A DNA stretch of 62,533 bases, from assembly GCA_014621425.1 (NCBI GenBank), contig JAANBB010000231.1, positions 1 through 62,533 of the forward strand, in the 5' to 3' direction. The notes below the pieces were generated by a model. It was not told the origin of the DNA. It did not search any database and was given only the letters and a program-made list of their open reading frames with translations. The first letter of the stretch is position 1; each line of letters starts with the position of its first letter. Below are positions 45,980 through 59,646 of the stretch, piece by piece. The translations under genes were made by a program, and so were the position numbers. The DNA is from Cylindrodendrum hubeiense. Its lineage: Eukaryota; Ascomycota; Sordariomycetes; Hypocreales; Nectriaceae.

Positions 45980-47352
45980 TCACTTAGCTATTGAAGCTAA
46001 AATATCGCTAATCTCTCCCTCCTTCAACGAGATAGCTTCGGCAATATCATACATTGGAATTCCCGAGGCGGCCGGTCTGAAGATAAATGTGCCGTCGTAG
46101 TCATCAAGCTGTGCGTAGCCTAAAGTCGAGCCCCCAAAACCAGGACTGAGCGCACACAAGAATGCTGTCAGATCTGGCATAGGGCATATCTTGTCGGGAT
46201 AATCCTTCTCTAGAGTGACTTGTTTGGTAGCGATTTTCAGGGGGTCTTGAAGACAGTTGAACCCCAAGAAACTCTTTTCTAGGCATGTTCCGCCCTCTTT
46301 TTTTAAGTCTACCAACGGGTACTTGACACCCTGTGCTGTGTGAGACGGCACCACTGCGAACTTCAAAAATTCTGTGAAGTGATCGAAGACGAACTTCGCC
46401 GCTCTAGGATTAAGAGCGATATTAAACTGATTCGGAAACAAGTTCACTGAAAGATCGCAAGATCCCTTTTTCAAAGCATTAGTATATATTCTCCAATAGT
46501 TGAATCAGTTTACTCACTGCTTGTATATGACATTGCACCTTGCTGGCAACGCCGTTTTGGATGAATCGCTGGAGGATGGCCATCGAAGAGCCTCCGAAGA
46601 ATCGGACACTTTCTGCGCTCTTGATTGTTTGGCAAAGAGAATCGAAAGCAAGAGGACGAACTGAGCTTCCCCGATTCACCATTTTCTTCTCTGCTCGCTC
46701 TATGCAAGTCTCGTACCATTTCCTAAGGCTCTCCACTCGTTGCGTAAGAGGCTCATTCATGATATCTTGGCGGGCCTTGAGCTCATCTTCGCTGCGAGAT
46801 ACAAGCTCTTCTTTATGGTGAAAATTCAAGTTCACTGGGTTCTGTATGCGATCTAGGCTCTCGAGGTCCATTAATACCTCAACTGGTGCGTTCGCCCAAC
46901 CAGCCATACAGGTGACTTGATCCCATGCTGTAAGACGTCCATGCAAGATGGCATCTTCTTTGGGACCATTTTCAGGCTTCACTGCCAGTTGAAGCTAAAC
47001 ATTTCGACGCGTTAGCGTCTTGAGGGATTGATGAGCTGTGGGAGAATCTTACCAGCTCTCGGTCTTGGGCATTAAGTCCATCAATTCCATCCAGGTCGGC
47101 CTCATTTAACAGGCCTCCTAAAAGCACTTTAAACGGCCTTCCCCGTGTAGGAAAGTGTCGCTCTATAAGTTTTAGGCACTGAACTCGCTGCTCTCCTGTC
47201 ATGGTCAAGCCGAGGGAAACTTGGCGAGGCTCCAAGATCCAGATGACGCGCGTGTCGGCTTTCCCGACCGTCGCTCGCATCAGAGCCAGAGCAGCGGCCG
47301 AGTTATCCGAATCGATAGAATCATTGTAGTATATAACGACGTTTGCACACAT
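45980..47352 (-). CDS. Nucleoside-hydrolase-like protein
   Basis: This is a probable member of the inosine/uridine-preferring nucleoside hydrolase fold. Exons 47352-47053, 46994-46518 and 46465-45980 give 420 residues. The N-terminus VVIYYNDSIDSDNSAAALALMRAT resembles the calcium-binding DxDxxxDDxxAL segment of nucleoside hydrolases, with the strand followed by an Asp/Asn-rich loop. Other segments are TRVIWILEPRQVSLGLTMT, a central segment RFFGGSSMAILQRFIQNG, and a C-terminal part with PDLTAFLCALSPGF. The second intron has a TACTAATG branch point. There is no signal peptide, so it is cytosolic. The family call is from fold resemblance and catalysis is not certain. Confidence 0.7.
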
Positions 47353-48325
47353 CGTGTCTATTTACCTCCAGATGCTTTGTTTTGTTGTATTGATGCACAA
47401 GGCGGCTCTTGTGGAGTTTTAAGTGCGGTGCAGAAGGGAAAAGGTAAGATAAGTAGCTAGGCACCCGCTCGCAGATCAGGTGGGCTGTGCACTGCCACTG
47501 CAACGCTTCGCCACACAAGGTTGACACAACTAAGTGTAAAAAGCTAGGATTCGCCTGCGCTTATTAGCTGCCGAAAAGAGCGGCGCATCACAACTGCAAT
47601 TAAGTCGGTTGGTCGTAATAAATCCCAGAATCGTAGAAAAGTCGCGACAGAGAAAAGAAAAACGTGATGGATATCACTACGCGCCCGCGATGATATTCCC
47701 CCTGTAGTGTCACAAGCTCGGATTTGCCTCGATGGCCAGGTCAATCAGTGTGGCTCAGAGATGACTTCGTATTCCGGACTGGTGCTACTGGCCGTTGTGA
47801 TTCGCACATAGCATTACACGCCCACAACACGTCATAAAATCAGTAGTTTAGTACAACAAGGGAAGATAACATATAATAAATATGCCATTATCACCTGTAT
47901 AAACCCCAGTTTATACAAGTTTCGTCACGTTTCATTTTCAGCACGTTGTGAGATACGACCTATTGACCTTCCCAAACGGCTGAACATGTGTGCACGCAGT
48001 TGAAAATGTACTTTTTGGTGTGAGGTACATGATCTATCGTGGTGCGTTTATGCAAACGACATATATCATGCCTTCAAGCAACAACAGCCATGGGTACGAA
48101 TAGGAAAGTTCATATATTCGGTCTACCAATATGCATCCTGACTTTAGAGTCGATGTAGTTCTGAGCAACCTTCCCGGGGTTGAGTCTCAATGATAAAGAA
48201 ACAAAAGTATTTGTTTCCATACCAAAGTCCTAACAAGCACATAAAATGTCCCCCGTATTCCATAATTATCCAATCCATTAGAAAGTAATTCGTAACATAA
48301 ATCATCACGACGCCTCGTCGATGGA
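47353..48325. other. Intergenic stretch
   Basis: No supported gene. It holds the promoter of the nucleoside-hydrolase-like gene and the 3' region of the Ecm33-like gene. Confidence 0.5.
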
Positions 48326-49789
48326 TTAAATACAACCGAATGCAATTGCACCGAAAGCGGCCCCATAGTGCCACAGGTTATGCACCGTGATGAGACTGGC
48401 GATAGATGTTGTGATGTTTGCACAACTGTAATCGGTTGGCAATACCCCTCGGTCTTGCAGCTCATCAAATGGCGTGCAGTTGAAGGCGATTAACTGGGAT
48501 GGGTTGGGATCTACTGTAAACTCCTCTAGGACCTTTTGCGTATTATTCCCATTCGCGTGGTAGTCTATGAAAGAATCACTGCAAAGGGATGAATTCGATT
48601 AGCCACAGGATATTCAAAGATTAGAAACATGAAAACTTACAAGAAGCCGTTAGATACGTTAACACCGGCGATGTAGATCCTGGTCAGGTTGTTCTCTGGC
48701 CAGTACCAAACCCGCTCATTATCGAGGTACTCGGAGCTCAAATTAAGGTTTTCGCAAGACGAAATGTCCAGGTCAAAGTCTTGCCAGTCTAGGGCGGCCT
48801 GTGGTAGCTTGATGCTCTGTAGGCTGTCGCTGCTAAGGATCTTCAGGGTCGTCAACTGGTCGAAGGGAAGTTCGAGATCCTCCATCGAGTCATCTGACTC
48901 CATAGTAAAGCTTCCAACGGTCAAATTCTTTACAGAATCGTGACGCTCAAGTCCTGTGATGTTGCCCTTGAGCACAAGACTGCTGATTTCCACGTTGGTT
49001 GACCTCGACGTTCCAAGAGTCACGTTAATGTCATTGCCCGAAACCCAAAGCTCAGGAACCTTGGCCCAGCCGAAATTGAGTTCTTTGACATTGGGGAGAT
49101 ACTCGGCCGAGATGGTAACGCCTGACTGGTCAGCGCTGCCATTAGCAACGATGGGGTAGCTGAAGAAGCTATCCACCGATGTGACCGCTGCGCCCCAAAA
49201 GGAAATGGCGCCGTACTTATTTTCCCCTGTGAAACCTTCGAACCCTTCATGTTCTAGACTCGTGAGGTTCCATGCCTCGAGTGTAAAGTATCCCAGCTGT
49301 GAGAGCTTCGTGATATCTAGTCGCTTGAGCTCCCCGAGGCGTTTTAACGACACAGAACCCTGGACGACAGTGAGGCTCGGAAAGCTGAGCTCTTCTAGGC
49401 CTTGGAAGTACCAAAAGTCAATCCCACCACCGACTTTCGTAAGCGTGGAACTGGAAATTGAGAAAGACGATGGGATTTCACAGTCGTCCCATCCTTCCTC
49501 ACAGCCGGAGTGAGTAATGTCGCCTTGGATCTCCTCAACGCCATCAAGATTGATGGTCTGGTTCAATTGCTTGGCGAAGCTCAAGGTTCCGCTGATTACT
49601 GTGCAATCGTTGCGAACCTCGGCTGCGTCATCTGCGTCTGCGATCGTGACATTGGTGCATTCAATCGCCTGAGCGGTTCCTACCAGACGCGTAAGCACCC
49701 GATCCCCTGCGGATCGTCAGCTAGGAAAGCTTACCTAAAAATAGAACCAGGAGCCACACGGGCGCAAAAACAGATCGTGCTGGTATCAT
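48326..49789 (-). CDS. Ecm33/Sps2-like cell wall organisation protein, probably GPI-anchored
   Basis: Ecm33-family proteins are extracellular, leucine-rich-like wall proteins needed for cell wall integrity. Exons 49789-49735, 49679-48641 and 48578-48326 give 448 residues. The signal peptide is rebuilt across intron 1 (WLLVLFLG|TAQA). A receptor-L-domain-like solenoid follows with repeated I-x-G-x-L/I and L-x-x-L-x-F-P segments (LEELSFPSLTVVQGSV, LKRLDITKL...), many N-x-S/T sites, and cysteine pairs near the N-terminus (C...C) and near EEGWDDCEIP. The C-terminus is a hydrophobic stretch after an Asn/Ser-rich part (FGAIAFGCI), which may be a GPI signal, though short. All three exons join in frame. 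Confidence 0.82.
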
Positions 49790-51078
49790 GATCGTAAATA
49801 AACGAGTGACGGCGCCAGTATATGCGCGGTTTTTCGATCGTGATGCGGCTATCTTCAGACTGATCTCAATGAAAAGGGGAGGAAAACAGGACACCGTCGG
49901 GCAAATATACGTTTGGAGAAATTTTCGCCGGAAGGATTGTGATACGATGTTGTGATCGGTTGGCGTGCTGCTGCATGCGTGTAATTGCATGCAGGGTTAC
50001 CCAACATCAACATTATGAAAGATCATTGGCACGCACAACAGAGCGCTTCCGCTTCTGTCCAATCTGTATTGTCTGCTGCTTTTCGTTTCCATAACTGGTA
50101 TATAAGTCAAAACCAGGGCCATATACATTATCATTCTTCTTTCGCGATGCGCGGAGATTGTCTCTACTTGTGTGACTTGTGCCGACACCCGATCCTGTGC
50201 AGGGGTTACCCCCGATAATTTCCCACCTCCAATCGACGGCGACCAACGCAACAAAGGTGATTTAAGTGGAACGAAAACTACATGAAGTGGATGCTACCGT
50301 GTTTACGGAGTACATTGCTGTGTGACCGACGATAACGCGTTGAGTTACCAGCACGTCCGCTGCTTGTCGGGTTTGCACAGAACACACGTTCGTCCGGGAA
50401 AAACCAGCCACCCGAATTTCAGTCTTGATGTAACCTCGTTGATCTTATCCAAAAACAGTAAACTCCAGGGGTGCCAATACTACCCACCCCAAGTCGGACC
50501 CGTAGCATCGAGAGAGTGATTGTTGTATATTGAGTGTTCAAACTTGTAGGTGTAAATATCGCCTCTCACAAGCTAGCGCAGAATCTGGATGTCGACTGGT
50601 AGTTTCCTTCGTCGTGGGTGATCCACAGTTGCTGCTATGTGGAGTTGAAAGATCGGGAGGCGATCTTCCTGTTGTGGAGCTTTTGCTGCCAGGGGTTACT
50701 AGGTCGCAGTGCATCCTGCAAAAATAAAGTCAAACACACCCCAGGGCCCCATCATGAAAGGGTAAGTTCACACACAAATGGCTTGATAAGAGAGTGATAT
50801 ACCTACCCACTCTGGTGTCTGGGATTATATTCACAGGTCAATGTCATTACTAGACTGGCCACCGTGTACAGGAAGGAGAATTTTCAATTTCAATACTATC
50901 TGTAAATAGCACCTAGACTTAAGCTTCCTCTGGCATTTAAGGTTACATTCGTGACTGAATGCTAGTATCATATACCACTCCCTCTTATCTTCAACAACAT
51001 CCAGCTTTGAAATCAATTTGATAAAGTGGCGCTCATCTTTGGATCGAGAGCAGAGTGGTAAGTAGCCGTGTTTGCAGC
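49790..51078. other. Intergenic stretch between Ecm33-like and subtilisin genes
   Basis: No supported gene. It holds the promoter of the Ecm33-like gene and the 3' region of the protease gene. Confidence 0.5.
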
Positions 51079-52585
<1,507 letters not shown>

Positions 52586-52670
52586 AGTGAACCGTTGTAG
52601 AGACTCCAAGAAGGCGGGATTGAGTGGATGAGGTGGATGGTAAACTCCAAAGACCAGCACGAGCTGCCTT

Positions 52671-52680
52671 CTTTATATAT
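52671..52680 (-). promoter_or_regulatory. TATA box of the subtilisin gene
   Basis: ATATATAAAG on the minus strand lies about 86-95 nt before the ATG at 52585. Confidence 0.55.
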
Positions 52681-54535
52681 TCTCGTAGTAGACTAACATC
52701 ACGACTATCGTAAGACTGATACTACCTGAGTCCTTGGCTAGCATATCTTGCGTCAAGATGCTAAAGGTTGCGTCTTGATGGTGAGCGACGACCAGCTTCC
52801 TAAACAGTCTGGTTGTCGGTCGATAGATCCGAGCAAGGAAGGTAGTAGGTCGCAACAAAGGCTATCGGCCATACTAAGCAAAGCCAAGGCTGGGCTACAT
52901 ATTGTGAATATCGTGCTTCAAGAGACACCCGGGAATTCGCGTGACCGTGCGATTCTCGAATCCTTCGAATTAACAAAATTTATTACTATCCCGCTGAAAG
53001 TTCACTGCCGTAAATTAAGTCTAAGAATCCGTAAAAAGTCGTATTATTGCCCTGTCGATATTCAGCGCGTGGGCAAAACATGTTGAGACGTTGGGTAACT
53101 GCTGATCGTGCAGGGGACGATCGCACAGGGGTATCACGGCTCATCCGGGTATCTGAAGCATGGCTACAGATTAGGCCGATACGAAAAAAATAAGGTCGAC
53201 ATTAGTTCCTCGAATGATCAGCATTCGCAATAAACTTGAACACTGGCGAGCTCCTTCTCCTTTCGACCAGCAGGTGCGGACGGCTCCGCCACTCCTAAGT
53301 GCCGCTTCGCACTAGGATCGGGACAAGCGTTCCAAAGGGGCAACAAGCCCCGATTGCCTCAACGGGAGCCAACCAGCCTAGGATAAGCGACTGCAGATCC
53401 GGGAGCATGCAGTGATTCGGATCCTACCGACACAGAGAGAGGTACAGCCAGTCCATACCCCACAAAGTGAGGTGACCCTCGGCGGTAGACATCCAGTTGC
53501 GGCCATATCGCCTGTTCCGCATATACGCTTCCTATGGTGGGCCACCCTTTTGAGTAGCATGGATGGAAGGGATAATTTAAACGTTATAGTATATCCGAAC
53601 AGGGGTGTTTAAACTCTTTATTGGTACTTTTTTTTCGCCTTACCGCCGTGTCCCCTGGAATATCAAAGGTTCCATGCTAATCGTACCTACGCCAATCGAG
53701 ACTGCCGTACGTTATCCCTCTGCATCTAGGCTCTGCCTTTGGTCCTAGCGTAGGATCCGTTCCTGCCTATAATGCGACCTCGCGAAGATATGTCATCATC
53801 CTCGGTAACTTATCCGGTACAGCGGATGTTTATTTGACCTCTTCGGGTATAATCCACCCCTACTAATGTCGAGACGACCGCTGATTTTATGGCGACTATT
53901 GGCGTGATTCTTGCCAAGATTTCCTCTTAGCTGCGACCGGAGTGACTCGAACCCGACACTACTCACCATAGCCTATCACCAAAAGCCTTGGCATAAACAC
54001 CAACCATGGTCCATGGCGTACACCAAGATTCTTCTAGGTAGTCGTGGCGAATTGAAGATGCTCGTTCAGACTTGAGCTACTTCCCTACAATTCTCCCTCG
54101 AGTGCATTGGCGGAGTTTGATCCCATTACGGTTGTTGACGGCGGAGATGATCGTGCGGCATCGCGCCATCGCGTTGTTAAAGAATAGGCTCCACCACTGC
54201 TTACTGGGCAGTTTCATTCCTGGTAACATTCGAATGACTTGACTGAGTCCGCCGTTTCCGCTAATTTGGCGGTGGAATTGCAAAAGCTGCTCAAGAAGGC
54301 ATGCAAAGTGTTTATATCACGGTTTTGGTTGATATAGAGCCGCGATAGCAAATAACATCCCGCAGATAAAGAGGCTAGCCAAATCCATGGTATTGAAAAT
54401 TCCCTTCTAATGGCTATTTCGCTTCCTCTAACACTGTGCAATCTCGACTCTAGCAAGATGGCGGTGGCTTGGCAACCAATTGCAAGAGAAAACTTGGGGG
54501 GCGGATCGCACGAAAGCCGAGCAGTACTCATATCT
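52681..54535. other. Gene-free stretch
   Basis: No gene is supported. Short palindromic GC-rich segments lie near 53,270-53,330. A T-loop-like sequence at about 53,945 does not form a tRNA. Confidence 0.4.
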
Positions 54536-55062
54536 CTAGAAGTCGCCACGGAAGACCATGGCGTCACGGTCCGGACCAGTTCCAATCCACTTGATCTGCT
54601 AGGTGTTAGTAATCACATGCATCTAGAGCCAATCCAAGGAACAAGATTTCCCATGGGTGCTTTTTTTTAACAGTCACATGACGGAAGTGTTCATACCTTG
54701 GCTCCAACGAACTCTTCGATGAACTAGAGAAACACAGCAAAACTCGATAAGGCAAGATTCGGTGTGCATACTTGAACATAAGCCCGCGCTTGCTTGGGCA
54801 GATCGTAGTAGGTTTTTGCTGCTGTTGTGGGCTTGTTCCAACCCTCCATCTCGTGGTAGACAACCTCGACATTCTCGAGCTGACCAATACTGGCTGGGAA
54901 TGATGGCAGTTCCTGAATCGGTTTAGCTACAAGACCGAGAGTATAAATAGGTCAAGGTTAGAAGGGATATCTTACCTCGCCAGTCTCCTTGTCCTTGTAT
55001 GCAACAGCAATCTTGATGGTGGGGAACGAATCAAGCACATCGAGCGTTGGGTTGAAATGCAT
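54536..55062 (-). pseudogene. Mini-gene made of the C-terminal part of adenylosuccinate synthetase
   Basis: Adenylosuccinate synthetase (Ade12) joins IMP and aspartate in AMP synthesis. Here only its last ~100 residues are present. Exons 55062-54976, 54912-54772, 54723-54697 and 54595-54536 join in frame to 104 residues plus stop. The sequence is clearly that family: [62 protein letters not shown] and IKWIGTGPDRDAM. All three introns keep normal GT and AG borders. The GTP-, IMP- and catalytic-residue regions of the N-terminal two thirds are missing; the DNA just upstream of the ATG does not continue the protein. It therefore cannot be an active synthetase. It is either a truncated duplicate or a new short gene. 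Confidence 0.75.
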
Positions 55063-58000
55063 GAAAGTGCCAATTGACAGGCCAACCGCCAACGTGCAAG
55101 GCGATAGCTGACGCATCTACTTGCCAATCAAGCAATGCGCATTCCTTGTCCGCCCTCTCCATACTCTCGACAACGGATTGAATGGGAATTAGCCATCCTG
55201 TTTTAGTAATGCAAATATTGCTCGACGCTTCACTCCCATGTATCACGAGGGGTTCATATGACGTTGCGTCAACGTACTTTCTATATTGCTATTTCTGAGA
55301 ACTTGCACATGTACAAGCACTACAATGCCGATAGACCAACCACTGGTAGACTACCTGCGCATTCTTCCTCAGCTTAATAGTGTACTAAAGCTCATCTCAG
55401 ATTAGAAAGGCACCGGATCATTTAGGAGAACCTAGAGTACATTGCGAGCTATTCACAAGCGAAGGGAGATCCTTCATCTGTGTGAAAAGCAAGAGCAAAA
55501 TAAAAGTACAATATATCTCTGGTTGTGTAATTCAACCTTGTAAGTATATATATGCCAATAATACTGCTATTTATATCACTGACAGGAAAAGTAAAATGTT
55601 TTCTGAAATAATAGAGAGTGTACGAGAGGTGCGACCAAGTAGTAACCAGACATTGGACTTGTAAAAAAAGCTAGACGAAGCTACATCGAGGAAAAGTGAA
55701 AGTCCCATCCATATACTCGACCCAGTACAATTGGTTGGCAAAACCTCTTCCTGAATCACTATTTTTTCAAACGACAACGTTTCATATTAGCATCAAATGC
55801 TCAGATTAAGGACCAGGCGAACCTCGATGTTTGTGCCTTAGTTCGGTAATGGGATAACCTACAACCCTTGGTAATTTTATACTGATTCGCTACAATTGGA
55901 GAGCAACGATTAGTTAGCCTGAGATATACGCTTCGCGAGTGTCAAATATTTTTGAATCGTGACCCTCACTCAGTCAGGCATTTCTGGTTATTCAATGGGG
56001 CTCAGACAGGAAGTAGAAGACATCGCCTATCATTATCAGCACCAGCAGAATGGTTGATTCTGATGAGTCGCCGGCGTTTGGGGCATTGTGGCAGAAGCAC
56101 ACCCTTCTCGAATCTTCTCGATTTAGTGACAGTCGATCTCGAAAAAGGGGCTGGAAAATATACAATACTCTGTTCTACGTAGGTGACTGCAAATGACCTA
56201 AAATTATAATTCTTAGACCAATAAATGGAGTCTCTCTAACTTATTCACATGCACCAATGTCGTATGATGAAGTGTTTCGCAGATCGAGCCGATCTATCTG
56301 GTCCTGAACATGTATCTCTCTTTCAATATCTTCTCAACAGCGGCGCGAATTCGCACCTTCTTCGATCTCCAGAAGAAAGAGAAAATAAACTACAGCCCTG
56401 CGTGGTGGGCCGGCGCTTGACATGTTCGCTTGTCCGAGTTTGTTCTAGCAATTGGCCTGAGGCGACCAATATTAAAGGGCAGTAGAAATTATGCATCTCC
56501 CATAAATGGCCTATCCACGATGCAATTCGAAATATATTGGTCGCTAGCTCCACGAGAGTTCATCAACACTGGGTCGAAATCAACTGCTAACTTACCATGA
56601 CATCGTCCAATACATTTCGCTGTTACTTATCACCAGAGAGAGGCGATTGAGACATCGATACGAGCCGGCTGCGCAATAGTCACACCAAATTACTCATGCA
56701 GCCTTCTTCAGGTGGTGTTGGATAATGGACGGAGATCCCATGATATCAAGAATGCGATTATTGATGCCCTCATCAATCGACATGAGCCATTCCTGACACT
56801 GGCACTCTCAACCCTACCAAGGACGTCCAACCTAAAGCAACAGCCAGTTGAAGGAATAATATTGGGCATCTAATTCCAACAAGAACTAAAACAGGAACTA
56901 AAAGAATGTTAGGGGAGAATTCCAGGGTGCTAATGCGGTATCTGACCATCTGCTATGTGCAGCTTTCCCCAAACAGTGTGGGGTGGTAGAAATTGCGAAG
57001 GATTGAATAGTGCGTATGGCTAGATACAAGGGCAACATCATGGCTTTGAATCAAATGCATTCTATTTTCCCCACAGCTAGTTAAAAGAGCTGATATCGGT
57101 TACAACTCTTGTCACTCGCTACTCGACTTCATAGTGTCGTAGGATTGACACCCTCGGCCAGCCGCCACAATACTTGGCTACTGCAAGCCTCCAAGACTCA
57201 GATTCGTCAAGTCTCAAAACTATTAATGACCTAGATCGCCGAAACCGCTTCAACTCCCATAGGCCAATAGTATGTCGCTCTGCCTACGCTCATGACACCA
57301 TTCAGCTGACAGCCTAGCCAGCTGGGTCAATCTAGTTCCTATCAACAGCATGCTCAACGAGCCTGCTGATAAGCTCAACCAAGGAATATTGACATGCAAA
57401 GCCCAACAAAATAGACCCACTCCACCACCTAGACTGCTGGGACAACTTGACAGAAGACAAGCGACCGATGTAACCGAATCCATGTTTCCCATCACCGTCC
57501 CTCCAAATAACACATGCGCGCGCATTGAGGTTACTAGAGAGACTGGTGACTTGTGCGAGCACCCAATTCTGCATGTGGGAATCGAGTCAATGTCACCGCG
57601 CTTTCTGCAACTTTAATCAGATCAATCTTCAATGTCTAGGCAGACAGGATGCCCTCGACTAAGAGGTATGCGATGATGACTGCAAGAGGAATTCGTATGT
57701 TAAGCGCTGGTAAGATATATTAAAACAAGTGCATTTCAATTGGACCAAGGGATTTGTGCCGTGTAGTAAGAATACGGATAGGCCGTTTCGTTATACATTG
57801 CGCTCCCCAGAAGACACTGAGTGATGTGGGTGCACCTGTGAATCTGGACTTGTGGGCATAACCTTGAATGATCGGCAGCGACACCGCGGTCTATACTACT
57901 ATTCTAACACTAATTGATGACGAAACAAATTATGAGGGTGGTATTGGGGGATGCGTGGGCCTTGGTGCGCGACGCAACACCACAAACTACACACAATCAA

Positions 58001-59646
58001 AGCTACCACCCTCCAGACCAGCCACTCATGGTACATGAGATGAGAGCAAGGACCTCGATCACGCGGCCAAAAATACATGAGGTATCGGATGGACGCTGTT
58101 TCGTATTTCCGGATCTGCAGTGACACCTTGAAATACGTTTCGAGTTGAGCCCTCCTGCAGGGTAGTTGTTTATGAAACGCGGCGAAGATCACACTTCTCT
58201 GCCTGTGTGGATAAAATACCCTTACTGTATTTAAGCCTAATTAGGTGTTCAATTATGTATATCTACAACCGCAACTGCATGCAAATGCTATACCTAGAAA
58301 GATAAAGTAAGAACAAAATTACGTTAAAGAATAGGGTAACTCGTTAGGGGCTTCAAGAGATATTGTCTGGTCTTATGGCGGTGACTAGTCTGCACATTGG
58401 TTGGGTAAATGACCAACACAGGCTGAGAACTATTATCCCTCGTCAAGATGATTGGTGATAGCGGGATTCATCCGGGGTGGAGAGTGAGGCGGTGCTCAGA
58501 CCTCGTCGTCATATGCCATCTGATAGCTGCTGAAACGACCAAGTCACAAAAAACGTGGAACGGATGTGGCTTCTTCGTCCGTGTGCCGAGGGATCCTTGA
58601 CCACGCGGGCGGGGCCGCAATGGACTGTGACAGCCGGAGGCAGGATCGTTTCGGTCGAGGCATTGATAGCGGCCCCTCTAATAGCAGCATCCTGAGTGCC
58701 TCCATAGTGGCCTTGTGGGGGTTGTTTATGGCATAATTAGCAACCCAAAGCGCGAGACTTTCTGGAGGCGAAGTTTAGGAATCGACCGGTATGTACGGCG
58801 TATATGCATGTTGGACATGCATGGCTCCAACATTACGAGAGCGGTTTGTCTCTCCTCCCCACCGTTATCGTCATCAGAAACATGACTATCTGGTGAATGG
58901 TGCGTAATCCATCAATCTAAGGCTCAAAGCGGTCTGTTATTTCCGCACGTTCCGGGGCCCCTTAAGGAGTCGGGCGCCAGCGCTGGGCCAAATGGGGGTC
59001 GAGAGATGACGAAATGCCCTCAACCCTGGTCCGGGCGCCGTTTCGGGCCATTCTTGATTTCTAAGACGGTAAGACCAAAGGGTCCCGACGACGGACTCAG
59101 CCTCAATGTGCCAGTGCCAGTGCCATGCGTCTTCCGGCCATGCTCCAATGCGCCAGGGAGGGGCCGCCCACCACGGGACAGAGGTGGCGAGACGGACACG
59201 CGATCCAAGCGACTCGGCGGGGGAGCTAGGGCGCCTGTCCGGTGACTCGCCGACTGGGCTACAGGCCATCTGCCACTGGACGACCACTGGAGAAGATGCC
59301 GTTCCGGCGACCACAGGGGGTGCTAGAGGGACATGGGGCGGGGAAGGGTCTAGTGGTCTGGGCTTCGGAGGAGCTAGCGAGCTACCAGAGGGTACCTGAA
59401 GATCTTAAGGGACACAGTGGGCAGCTAGGGTTTCACGACCATCAACGGACAATCGGGATTGAACATTGATGGCAATCGCGGGATAGGGAATATAGTGGAC
59501 ATGCAGTGTTTATAATATTGATAAGCATTCCTCGCTCGCTTGATTCACAATACCCTTGTCATGCGTAATGTTAGTTAGATGCACGGCTGTTCAGCCTGGT
59601 CTCATCACTGTCAGGTTGGCCCAGCTGGCTAACCGCTGGAATGCCC
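55063..59646. other. Gene-poor stretch of 4.6 kb
   Basis: I find no frame with a recognisable domain or convincing splicing. The first few hundred bases do not extend the adenylosuccinate synthetase fragment. Composition is mixed and moderately AT-rich, and the last 700 bases are GC-rich. Old unrecognisable repeats are possible. Confidence 0.4.

Noticed and set aside
53930..53970. A possible tRNA T-arm (GGTTCGAGTC on the minus strand)
   Set aside because: The flanking bases do not pair as a T stem, and no A box or acceptor stem is found at the right distance.
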